A stretch of 64,000 bases of DNA. It comes from Lasiosphaeria ovina. Its lineage: Eukaryota; Ascomycota; Sordariomycetes; Sordariales; Lasiosphaeriaceae. The DNA lies in assembly GCA_033439765.1 (NCBI GenBank), contig JAULSN010000004.1, forward strand, positions 4,598,001-4,662,000, written 5' to 3'. The notes under the pieces were generated by a model. That model had not been told where the DNA came from and did no database searches. It worked only from the letters and a program-made list of their open reading frames with translations. Positions 1 through 11,488 of this stretch are shown piece by piece (positions within the stretch are counted from its first letter, which is position 1; each line of letters starts with the position of its first letter). Both the position numbers and the translations under genes were made by a program.

Positions 1-978
1 CAGCTAATTGGTGTGTGTCCCGTTCGCTGGCTGGTTCGCTGTTCTGGGCAAGTTTTCCGAGGGAGAGCGATTGAACGAGTCCGAGGGCGAGAGCCGGATC
101 GCGGGTGGGATCTTAAATCTCACGTCAATTCCTCCCTTGGTTGCTTAAGCGGGATGAGCAGCTAGTTGGTGTCAGGGCTGAATGCACTAGGTAATTCCCT
201 AAGGGGATATCGTGTTTGTTGTTCATGTAAAGTTGGGAAGAATCTCGCTGCCAAGCTCGTCAGTTCGACCTGTCTCGCGCTCTCGCGCCTACCGTCAACT
301 CACAAACGCTTGTGACCGCGGTTAGTTTTTTGGCAACTGGTGCCACCAATTCTGTTCTCGAGTTCGGGATTGGGTGGCATGGTAAGAATTTTGTGTTGAA
401 ACGGTGACTTCGTGGCTTCACTGCCCCTCAAGTTTTTTGAAGTTCCAAAATGTTGGACAGCCATTGCAGAGACGACGTGGAAAACCGAAACACCATAGCT
501 GTTTTCAGAGACGAAAGTGTGAACGACTTGATACAAGTGGAGATGGCCTCTTGATATTAACATTGTAGAATAATTATATCGGAAAACCCGACTATCCAAG
601 ACAGACGCCCCATCTAACCAGGGGGGTAAAAAAAAAAAAAACCGCAGCCCTCAACGCCGTTGGTATCTCTTCGCTGGTTTCTTTTTTGGCCCGTGCAGCT
701 CCGCTCCGGTCTTCCACGTTGATTCTGAGTCAGTCCATCCCAGTCTATGGCCGCTATTATCCCCCTCCCCCATGCCAGACTTGTACAGATGAGCAATTCC
801 AAACCAGTGCCAGCTGTCTGCCTGACGAGCTGTAGTCCCTATTCCCAGATTATAAACTCAGGGAAGACGTATGTGTGCCGCCCATATACATGCAGTCTAA
901 TGATGTTAAAGGAAAAAAAAGAAAGAACAAAAGGAGACGAGTGAGCGCGACAAGAGATCGAATGCCGGGGTATCAAGC
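1..978. other. Intergenic, no gene seen
   Basis: I see no supportable coding region here. Open frames are short, lack family-like composition and overlap on both strands. An A-run lies at about 628-641. The right part is the downstream flank of the MFS gene whose stop codon begins at 979. Confidence 0.5.
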
Positions 979-2957
979 CTAAGCCGCTCCGGCACCACCC
1001 TTCAACGCATCCGTGTTGAGACGCTTGAAGCTGGCGAAGAGACTGAGAATGAAAGAGAAGCCGACAGTGCCGGTAGCAAGGGCAAAAGTAAGCTTGATGC
1101 CCGCCATGTAGGCTTCGAGGACTGCGGGAAGCTGCTGCTCGGTGAAGGCGATGCGGAGCGACGTCGCACCAGTGGCGAGGATCATCATGGGGTCGACATC
1201 GGGTAGCGAAACGGCAGCCGTGCTGATAACCCTGTTGATAAAGGCAGACTGCGCGGCAGAAACGAGGAATGCACCTCCGGTGGTTTGGTAGACTATTTTT
1301 GGGGTCCTGTTAGCCGAAGTCATTTGAAGGATAGACGAAAAGAGGAAACACATACACAAAACAATAGCAGTGGTGGAAGACAGGTCGGAGACCTCGGCAG
1401 AGGCTTGGGCGATGATCATGGGGACCTGGAAACCCGCGCCCCAAGCAAGACCGGCAAGGACCTGGTAGCCGATCCACTTGGGAGAGCCGGTACCGATGTC
1501 GAGGGTATACAAGAGACCGGCGGAGATGGTGGCAACGGCAGCGGAGCCGACAAGTACCGGGGCGGCAATGCCGTTCTGCGTGATGCTACCGCCTGAGGCG
1601 ACGGTCGCGATGGTGACGGCAAGAATGAGAGGCAGGTTACGCACGCCCGAATCGGTAGGGCTAGTGTTGTCGATACTCTGGAAGTATATAGGCAGGTAGT
1701 AGACGATAATAAAGTAGGTGCCGGCAAAGAAGGCGGCGAACAGAGAGCTGTTCCAGACGGTCCGCAACCGCATCAGACGCGGGACCATCATGGCACGCTC
1801 GCCGTTGTACCACTCCCAGATTCCGAAGACGACAAAGATGAGCACGGAGCCAACGATCAAGCCGATGACCTTGGAGCTGTTCCAGCTTGCGGTCTGGCCG
1901 CCATATTGAAGGGCAAGAACATAAGAAATGACGCCGGCCATGATCAGAGCGGCACCCAGAGGATCCATCTGGAGGAGCTTCTCGCTAAGCGGCGCGTCGA
2001 TGGGCTTCGCACGCTCGGGCGCCTTGAAGAAGAAGAAGAGGATAAGGGCCGAGATGCCACCAATGGGTAGGTTGATGTAAAAGCACCAGCGCCAGGTGAC
2101 GTGGTCCGAAAAGGCGCCGCCGAGCAGAGGGCCGATAACAGAGGCAATGCCGTACGACGCGCCGATAATGCCGGTGAACATGGGCCGCTTCTTGGGCTCG
2201 GCGGCGAACGCAATGATGGTATAGGCACCGGCACCGACGCCGGCAGCGCCAACACCAGCAATGGCACGTCCGATAATAAAGGCGACAGAATTGGGCGCGA
2301 CGGCACAGATCAAGCTACCAACCTCAAAGATGATGATGGAGAGAAGGAATGCGAACTTGAGGGGAAAGTACTTGAACGCCTTTCCCCAGACAGACTGGAA
2401 ACCGCCAACGGTCATGAAGAAGGCTGACCCGTACCAGGCGACATCGGCGAGGCCGCCGAACTCGTCGGTGATCTTGGGGATGGCGGTTGCGACAATTGTC
2501 TAGAGCGCCCAAGTTAGCAACAGCCAGGGAGAAGGCGAGAACACAAACCGGGGCTTTTGGGGGGGGGGGGGGGGGGGGGGTTTACCATATCAAGGGCAAC
2601 GAGGAAGATGCTAAGGACGAGGGCGATGACGATAAAGGTGAGGGCGACGCCCTTTGGATAGTCTCCAAGGTCTTCTTCGCCTTCGGCGTTTGCGAGGATC
2701 GCGGGCTCCTCCTTGGTGCTCCCCGCGTCGTCAATCGTCTTCTTCTCGTCTCCAACGGTGGATGGCGCGCGCGTGGAGTCGCTGCTGAGGTACGCGTTGT
2801 TTGTGGCCTCGTTATCGGGGCTGAGGTGAGACGGGGCCATCTTCTCGCTTGTGACGGGCCGGTCTCCTTCGGCGAGGGTAGAAGTGGACTCGGCCACGGG
2901 CCCGGTGTGGGCGGGGGCGAGTTTGGCCGCGGGCGCGGTCTCGTTTGACGAAGCCAT
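979..2957 (-). CDS. MFS exporter, DHA2 (14-TM) family
   Basis: Probable plasma-membrane drug or metabolite/proton antiporter. I read three exons: 2957-2586, 2499-1356 and 1292-979, giving 609 codons plus stop. The first 100 or so residues are a charged, Ser/Thr/Glu-rich cytosolic tail. TM1 ends in [11 protein letters not shown] (about residues 122-132), the DHA2 signature, and this motif is restored only by splicing intron 1 (2585-2500). Further family marks are GPLLGG followed by [13 protein letters not shown]. Intron 2 (1355-1293, 63 bases) is removed because it interrupts the conserved FYQTTGGAF stretch; it has no stop and keeps the frame, so retention would insert 21 residues. The start at 2957 is the first ATG ahead of the acidic tail. 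Relatives include efflux pumps in toxin and metabolite clusters, but no biosynthetic gene lies beside it here. Substrate unknown. Confidence 0.9.
2500..2585 (-). repeat. Intron with 22-base homopolymer
   Basis: Intron 1 of the DHA2 exporter. On the coding strand the donor GTAAA is followed at once by a run of 22 C (plus-strand G at 2559-2580). The acceptor is CTCTAG. The tract is likely length-variable and fills the 5' part of the intron. Confidence 0.75.
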
Positions 2958-5900
2958 GGCTGGCTGCTGTCTGGCTGTGTCTCGGGTTGTGTCCTTGTCC
3001 GCAAGAGTTCGATATGGTTGTCGGTGACAGTGCCAATGTTGGGCTCAGGTGTCGAGGACAGATGAGCTCTGTTTGTGTAATGGACAGACAGGCAGAATTG
3101 GATATTGGAAGAGCAAGCCGGGGCGAGGCAGCTTAGTTATAATAATGTCTGGATCCTGGGCATGAACATGGAATTGTGTACATGTAATGTACACAGACGC
3201 CCCGCAAAAAGAAGAACAGGGAACGGCCGCGTCAGAAACCCGAGAGATGATGGGAGATGATGACAAAAGCAGGGGGGTGTGGTTCTTCCTCCGAGAGTGT
3301 GGGTTTGTGTTGCGTTGCGGAGACGCGGACGGACTCTGTCAATGACAATGCCCAACGTCTGACGGTTATGGGTCCGGGTTGCAGCTCCAGTACGCTGGGA
3401 CGTTAGAACGCTGGAACGGGGTCTTGGGCGCCTTTCTCGAGCCTTCTTCTCTCGCCAACATGGTGACTGTTTGAGCTGAGCCTGGTCTTGGTTGGTAAAC
3501 TGCTGTCCCACGGCAGCGCCTAGGCACTCTTGGTAGGTGCTTGGCACTGACAGCCTCCCGCGCCCCCCCTCGCCCCTCGCCCTTCTCAACGCCCATTTTC
3601 GGGTCGGTCCTCGGGCAGATCCTCGTTGCCGTGGGTTTGCGCCGCAAGCCATGACGCTCTGGCGTTATTTTGTGCTGCCTGGGCCACGATCCGGCGCGCT
3701 GAGGCGGCGTATTCTGGAACCCCCAAAGCCTCAGGCCCCACCCATGCCCCCCAATCCGGCCCTGGTAGCGGTGCTTTTGGGATGAAATCCTAGGGAAACG
3801 GAGGACACCGTCGCATTCTGGGCCAATCAGAAGGCTTACCCACCGCCAGGTCTTCAGCCCAGTCTGGACCTCCTGAAGTACCGGGCCTAAGGTCACGCCG
3901 TAAGGCCGGTGGGCCCCTGGATTAGTGCTGCTTTTGGTATGGCCGTGTTCTTTTTTCAGGGTTGTGTCATTACCAACCGAGACGGCACACCCCAGCCGCC
4001 ATCCGCCCGCGCTCGGCGGAAGAGTCAGCGCGGAGCTAAAAAGACACCATCCGACCGCGAACGGGAAGATGCGAGCGTGAGGGTCGGGTGTGCCGTAGCA
4101 TCCACACACCATCATCGCACTTGCAATTGTCCGCTTGCCGCTTGGCCTTACGGGGACTTGCAACCGCTAGACGAGAATTGAACAAAGCACGAACAGACTG
4201 TTCACGGTATGTAGTAGTATAGGTAAGCTGACTCGTTATCGCCCGGGTGCTCGTAATAGGCCGAGCCGCCGACCGAATTGGCAGTACAGCGGTGGTGCTG
4301 CAATAACGGCGGCGGCGAGAGAGCCGCGATAGAAAGAAAGCATTCCCAGTTTCGTTGTGCTTCAAACTCTGCGGGTGTTGCAACGATGCGTTAGCGTATC
4401 GGCATTCGATGCCCCCAATTAGCAGGCCGAGAGCTCCTCGAGAGTTGGGTCAAACAACGATTAGGATGTGTTGGTTTGCGAGGCCTGTTGGTCTGCAAAT
4501 CACTTCCTGGCACGGTTACAAGGCGATGGATGTACTGCGTATATCAAGGCGGTCTGGGCTTCTCTCTTATTTTTGGTTGGCCTTCAAGCGCGAAGCATGA
4601 CACCCCACCTGGCAACGGGTCAATTGCCGTTTTCTGATCATTCCGGCGTGTAGCTGGCTGGGCATTGTTCGTTGGGTTGTTATGTATGGACGTTGGGTGA
4701 GATTGGGATTCGAGAATTGAGAAGAAGTTGCTGCCGCGAATCCACGGATACGACGCGAGGGAAGGATCTCGCGCGCCATCGGGAGCCTCCTGTCACCCCT
4801 GTCGGATAATGGTTTTGAAGAAATTTCCTAAATGCCTTATTCGTAAAACGGTGGGTTTGCCAAACGGTTGGTTGGTAGAACGGAACTGGGAACTGGGACT
4901 GGAACCGGAACCGGAACGTTGGCACGCTCGCAAATGCAGATCCTCCGTCGCCGCCCAGAGCCAACAAAATAAAAATAAGGTGGGCTTGCATTAGTTAGGT
5001 ATTCCGTAATGGGTTGCAGGTAGCCCTTAACTCCGGAGTAGCTCGGCTTCCCGCAAGCCCCGCCTGCCATTACTATTTTTTGGAGGGTGGCATGGCTGCT
5101 GCTGCTGCTGCAGATCTTGCATCTCGTCTCGTTATTCCGAGCCTGCCGACAACCGACTGAAGCTAGGAATGCGACGCTATCTGCTGCTGTATTTGGCATT
5201 TGCAAAGTGATGGAACTCGGCGGATGACTCAGAGATGCGTATGCGTGCGTTTGGGACTTTGGAAGCCACCACACTTGGCACTTGGCACTCGGCCGCCTGG
5301 CCCGCCCGGTTTCCTCCCATTTCTCGGCGGAGAACGCAAGCCATGCCGTGTTAGGCTCCTGGCACGGAGATTGGAGATAACCTTAGATCGCTGGAGATAC
5401 CCTGTACTGTAGCCCCGAGCCAGATAACGATCTAATCTACATCCCCATTCATGATGATTCATCGTTGCGATAATCTCCCATCCCCTATCATGATGGTTCA
5501 TTCCGATTTCATGCATATCAAAGACAACGCCCAATGCTTTGGACAGCAATCGGCGCCGCCGTCTCCCACGCGACGCAAAAACTCGGATGACGGCTAATAA
5601 ACAGTCAGTCTGACGTTGAACACGTTCACCTTAATGACAGCCCGTCCCTCCATATCCACGTCGTCGGGACCCTGGTGTTGCCCGTGATGTGCGATGTGCG
5701 TGGATACTACCCCGCCACCACCTGCCTAAATTTGTGAAACAACCACCACCCCAACGCTCTGACTGCTCCTCCCCTCCCACAACGGGTTTCCGCGGAATCC
5801 TGCGCGCGAACCCCCGCGCTACTGTACTGTACCTACCCGCAACACGTCAACACGTGCCTTTTGCCTCGCGCTGTCCAGACCCTCAACCCCAAGCCATGTG

Positions 5901-8093
5901 CAAAGGGTCTGTCTCACCGCCGGACTTCTCGAAATACCCTCAGCGTTGTAGATCACTCTCTGACCTGACCTGACCGATATGGCTGTGCCGCGCCGCACCA
6001 CACACAGCCCTGCTGCACAGGGGAAACTTGGAAGAAACCCCATTACTAGCGATCCATCTCGCATCTTCGATCCCATCCAGGCCAAGTTCTCGCTGTATCC
6101 GACCGAGCGCGCAGGTGTATACCTTACTCAGTGGCTATTTTCCTTAACTACCTTCTACAAGAGGCCAAGTCTCAAGAGGCGCAACCATGTGGTAAGGAGA
6201 TAAAATACCCCACAAGTAAGCTGACGTAAATCTCGCGCTCCCAGCCTAATCCTCCTGTGTAGTTGAACTAGGAAGGACGGACGGGATTGGGCCACGAGAG
6301 TTGAGCAAATAGATGAGAATAGCACCAAAGACATTGCATTGGGGATGTCGCTATGCCATTTGTTGGCAAAACAATGACAATAGATACATCGTCGTCCACT
6401 CTCTCCGCACCAGTATTTAGAATCAATGGCCAACGTCCGCTCTCCACTTATCGTCTTACAAGAGGACGGCGCTAGGAATGTGTTGTTCCTCAGTAACGCC
6501 CATAATACGAGTACTATGGACACCAAAATAAGAAAACCACCGATGTGACACCCAACACTACGTGTATGGAAACACATCCATACATCTCCACCAGTCAGTC
6601 TAAATTACTAGCGTACGGAGCATCCGTAGGGCTGTGGCTGTGAACAAAACCTTAAGGTGAGATCCACCACATAGGGTATTATCCCCGCGAATGCTGACCA
6701 CATCTACGGAGCAGTCACCTGTAACAAACTAGCTCGTCCGAGCTTGCCTTTTAACTGCGGCCGCTAACTTGCTCCATTCCATCCCCAGGCTCCTCGTAAA
6801 ACAGGGCGGCTCAATTGGCTGTGCCTAATTCTGCGCACGCAAGAAGCGCAACTTCCACCGTCTAATTAGCTCAAAGCGGACGTGTATGTAAGTGCGGCGG
6901 TCAGGTTCGGTGACCGGTCGGCTAGCGGACCGGTCAGCGACAATATGCCGAGCCGAGGGGATAAACCAGGCCGGTCGGCGGAGCTCCTCGTCCTCCAGGA
7001 TGGCTGGCGATAAGAGATGGGGATGTGCAGTTGAATACGGCCCCCCAGCAATCTAAATTTGCTGAAATGTCGGGCGGTCGCTGTCGGCACTGTTTTTTGT
7101 TGTTGTCGTGCGAGTGTTATCCCCGTCTCCGTCCCTCGGAAATAAATAGCCGATTCCGTCCAACAGCAACCCCCCCCCCCCCCCCCCCAAAAAAAAAAAA
7201 AAAAAGAAACACACCGGTAGACAAACCCGCCCCGTCGGGATCCCGTCCCCCGTCCATGGGCCCCCGTCCCCTCCTGTAGATGACCACCACCAGCCTGGTG
7301 GACTCGATCGGCGCGCCGCATCACATCACACACATAGATCCATCCATATAAAAAAAACACCCGGTCTCACCAAATACCCAGAAAAACGCAAAATGCCGAG
7401 AGAGTGTAAAACAAGCAGCTCGCAGTCGCACAGCGCTACTCCAAAAGGCAACCAACCTCGTCGGTCTGTCAAGTGTCAACAGTACATGTACGGCCTCCAC
7501 AGGAGCTAGGGAATAAGGCGCCCCGAGGCAAGTAAGTAAGTGGCTGATGGCGAAGTGAACAGTGGCGGCCAATTAGTACTGTATGTATCTGTACACAATT
7601 ACTGCTGCGATGCGATACGTAATTCATCGGTCAGACCGACCAACCGACACAACACATCCATGGACACTCCGGCCCCATTGGCCGCCTTTCTTGGGAGGCG
7701 TTAACCATTCATTCATCACAGCCTCCTATGGCATACACAAGAAGTCTGGGATCTGTTGTTGTTGTTGGTTGCGGAAGATGCATGTGGCGCACGATGGGCC
7801 GGTGGGACGATGGCACCTGGATCTCGGCTCTTGGAGAATCCCCTTCGCGACATATTTCCAGTTTCAACCAACTGACCCAGAACATGCCCCCAATACTAGG
7901 TTGTAGAGGCGACTGAACCAACACTTAAGGCCCACACCGGCGGTTCTCAGGTTGAAGGATCGGGCGGAGTTGTTCATGCAATCCTTTGGCACAACGCTAC
8001 ATATTGATCGACATGGTAACCATTTTATTATATGGGATTATCATCTACAGCATCTATCTGCCCAGTGACTTGCGCTTTCCCCCCCTCACCGCA
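2958..8093. other. Gene-poor block with simple repeats
   Basis: About 5.1 kb without a gene I can support on either strand. The left 500 bases are the promoter and leader of the MFS gene. A C19-A17 compound homopolymer lies at 7170-7205, and a short CTG run near 5097-5111. The longest open frame (265 codons, minus, 3366-4163) has Arg/Pro/Gly-biased, low-conservation-looking content. Small spliced genes or non-coding RNAs cannot be excluded. Confidence 0.45.
7170..7205. repeat. C19-A17 compound homopolymer
   Basis: A run of 19 C is followed directly by 17 A, in a non-coding stretch. Such tracts are prone to slippage and to assembly error. Confidence 0.95.
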
Positions 8094-10342
8094 TCAAAGA
8101 AAAATTTCCAGGTTAACTTCCAAGGTGCTCATCGGGTATCTGCGCGTAAGCTCCGTTAGCAAATTGTCCAGTATTTTGTTACTACCCCTGGGACATAGAG
8201 GCCAGCGGGGGGAGGAAATGTAAACATACTTTAAGTCAAACTTTTCCAGAACCGTGGGATGTAATACGCCGAATTCGCCAATGCGATGCACTTTCCCGCC
8301 GAGTCGCAGATAGATGGCCGCGGCGCGCCCATGGAAGAAAGTCGGCTCGTTGATTTCCTCAATGAAGTAGCCGTCTGACGGGCTGGGGTTCTGCTTGACT
8401 TCAAAGTCGACGCTCTTGCCCGTGAGCCCCTCCTCATGTGTGATGAAGGAGATGCGGAGCATCGACAATACTCGGTCTAGAAGGCCGTGGACGACCTCAA
8501 AACCACTCGTCTTGCCGTAGAAGGCCGCTGCCCAGTGGCGCTCGTTTCGAGCACGGCGCTCGCAGGTATCGTCCTTAAGTGCGATATCGGACGTTTCGGT
8601 GATTTTGAGCGGAAGAGCAACCGACTTGTTCTCGCGTATCGTCTTGAGAAGACTAGTAGACTGTCAGTTATTGCCATTCTCTTGTTCTGGACTGCAACCA
8701 GAGCGTGTAAGGAAAGGATGAAATGGTAGGGTTAAGATGAGACGGAAAGGTCTACTGCCACACGAAATACGTACCCAGGCAAGAGTGAAGTCCGCACAAC
8801 TTGGTACTCAACCGACTTGGGGTTGGCAAGCTTGACAGCCGTCGTTCCGTCGTCGACGCGGTTCAGCCACTCAAAGTTCTCCTCGTGGGAGCACAGAATC
8901 AGGGGCATAACCTCGACCCAGCCCGCCATGGCGCACTCGTTTCGGACGATATCGCTGAGTTTGTTAATCATCAGGGGCTTGCCAATCGTGGCCGCCTTGT
9001 TGGGCGACGACCGCGGGAGATTGTTGAAGCCATATGCGATGGCAACATCCTCCATCACATCACAGGCGTGCAGAACATCAGCTCGCGTTGGCGGTACCGC
9101 GACCCTGATGAGCTTTGGATCCTCCGACGGCTCTGTTGTGTAAGCCATCTTGCTTAGCAGCTTGCTTATCGAGGCGGGCGACTCGTTCAGACCGCAGGAT
9201 TGGTTGAGGTAATCCAACTCGACGTCCATGGTTCTGACGGCCAGACTGGGCGTGATCCGGGTAGTCCCGTTGTGGTCGGAAATTATCTTCACCGGCTCGA
9301 TGGTGAACTGCTCCTCGCAGTACTTGGAGAACATGGCCACCATGATGTTGCAGACAATGTCCAGCTTGGTCTGATCGGTAGCCGTAATCTCAATGAAGAC
9401 ATTGGTCGTGTTCAGGGTGATCTTGGAGTGGTTGCCGTTGATTATAGGGGGAAGAGAGCACACGACCCTGTTGGCGTCGAAGATGACGGGGTAGACGGGC
9501 TTGTCCCGGATAATATGAAGGAAGCGGCCGAGATGCTTGTCGTTGTTGTAGAAGGCCATCAACTCCTCGCCATCCATCTCCTTGGTCTGATTTAAGGGAG
9601 CGAACTTGATGTCCTTTGGGGAAAGAGCCTCATATGTGAAGGGGCCCTGGATCGTGTCGAGATCGTGGGTACCGATACTATGCGCCAGCGTCAGTACTGG
9701 CGGCTCTCGCCATGCACGCATAGCGCATTGAGGCGGAGGTTTGCGGACAGCCACTTACGAAACCAATGTCCTTTGCCGCGCCAGATTCTGATGGAGCTTG
9801 TCTTGCAGGCCGATGAACGAGTTGTATGTGGCCTCGGTGAACTTGAGGTTGCGGAGGATTGCGCCGGCAACATAGGGGCGGACTTGGGCCGTCTCCTTGG
9901 TGACCGTGATGCTCTGCATCTTGCTCTCGGGTATGTCCAGCAGCCTGTATTTCGGCGTCCCGTGCTTGCCCCGGAAGATGTTCAGATGCATTGCGATTCC
10001 TGCCCATGCAAAGTCAGCACGCCGTACGCCAGACTGCGTCCTGCCCTGAAGCATGCCGTACCCTCGAAGCACAACATATCATAGCGGTTGGCGGGGATCT
10101 CGATGGCCAGCTCGGGAGCCTGGTCCTTGGGCCGCGCCGGGTCATCCTCGGTGTCCTTGTCGAGCTCGATACCGAAGTCGAAGCATAGCTGCTGGAAAGA
10201 ATCGGCCGTGTACCTAGTGAGGCGGTATTGTCAGTGTTGATGTCTATGGAGGAGGCATGTTTTGACCATGGTGGGGTAGCTTTTCGTACTGCTGGCCGAG
10301 CTCCTCGAAGAGGGCATATTTATCCACGTTTATGGTCGGCAT
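8094..10342 (-). CDS. FRS1: Phenylalanyl-tRNA synthetase beta, cytosolic
   Basis: Beta subunit of the alpha2-beta2 cytosolic PheRS, which charges tRNA-Phe; the beta chain carries the B3/B4 editing domain, the B5 domain and the inactive synthetase-like fold. I read six exons: 10342-10290, 10213-10062, 9999-9759, 9677-8775, 8652-8230 and 8139-8094. All phases agree, giving 605 residues against 595 in yeast Frs1. The N-terminus ([19 protein letters not shown], then ADSFQQLCF) matches the eukaryotic beta chain. Later marks are [43 protein letters not shown], the exon 4/5 junction [13 protein letters not shown], and the C-terminal GVLHPTVL and [11 protein letters not shown]. Introns are 76, 62, 81, 122 and 90 bases. 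The last intron has no in-frame stop, so retention would insert 30 residues 14 residues before the C-terminus. Confidence 0.97.
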
Positions 10343-11488
10343 CTTGACCTGATTTCTTGGTGCTCAAGTCGTAGGCTCGAGTAGAATCGAATTGAATTGT
10401 CGGCAGGTATCGCGAGCGCAAATATGGAAGCCGCAATCTAAACTGGTGTGAGGGGACCTGGACTTTTTGACACGGGGCCCAACCACCTGGGCTCGATGAT
10501 CTGCCGCTGGATGACTCAAGTGCGCGGGACACTTTTACTGCCGCTTCTGACCGCCATTCCCCTTAGGCCCCCAGTCGCCAAGACCTTAAGCTATGCGGTT
10601 CTGCACAGACCACCAGCTCAGCCAGTTCAACGCCTTTCGCACAGCTCCGACTCCTGAAAAGAAAAGCTTCGCTTCACACCAACGTTACTGATCGAAATTT
10701 GAACTTGTCAAACCCAAATAGCTCCCAGTACATGTCTATTACTCTCTATCAAACCCCTCTTTGAGATCACAAAAACACATAAGCTCACAGTTCTGGAGAC
10801 CCTTGAGAGAGAAGAAATGCTTTATAAATGATCTGTCGCTAGCGGTAATTTGGTATCTTGAATGAAACAGCACAGACAGAAGAAAAAGAGGAAAAGGAGA
10901 AGAAAAAAAATTGGTGGTATATCCGCCACAGCCCCTTATCTAGAACATATTACCCTTTACTCTGCTTTCGACGCGCCACCCTCAAGCCCGCTGATGAAAA
11001 CCCTTTCGCGCGCGTGAAGTGAGTGCTTCAGAGTATGACAACCCTTGAAGAAAAAGCTGGCCCTGAAAATGATCTATGCTGTAGATGCCGACGCACCGCT
11101 ATAAGAGAGCAGGACAGTGGATGGGTATGCTAATGCTATGCTGGTGGGGCGTGAAACGAAACACATGTTGATGATGCCCCTTTTCAGGTCGCCGAACACG
11201 GGGCCAAAATGATGCTATGGGGTTAAGCAAAAATGCTGATGCAAGTGCCAACGCGAATTAAGGACATGAACATGGGTTTTAATGTGACAGGGAGGAGATG
11301 ATAAATAAGGCAATGTGTTAAATGAAAGCTGCACTGCAACTGAAAGAAATAAATAGGTAATAGGTGGCAAGAAAGAAAGAAAAAGATAAGGGGGGTTATA
11401 TAAATAGTAGTGGCAGAATTGCAGGGCCATGGCTGGCAAAACACGGAAGAGCTGGCAAGGCCTAGAGGACCTATCGCTAGATTCCCAC
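10343..11488. other. Intergenic between FRS1 and the large gene
   Basis: The left part is the FRS1 promoter. The right part (about 10.8-11.49 kb) is AT-richer with A/T-rich short runs and is probably the 3' untranslated region of the large minus-strand gene. No coding region is supported. Confidence 0.5.

Noticed and set aside
3366..4163. 265-codon open frame, minus strand
   Set aside because: Arg/Gly/Pro-heavy composition, overlapping open frames on both strands, no domain or motif; typical of chance frames in GC-rich DNA.
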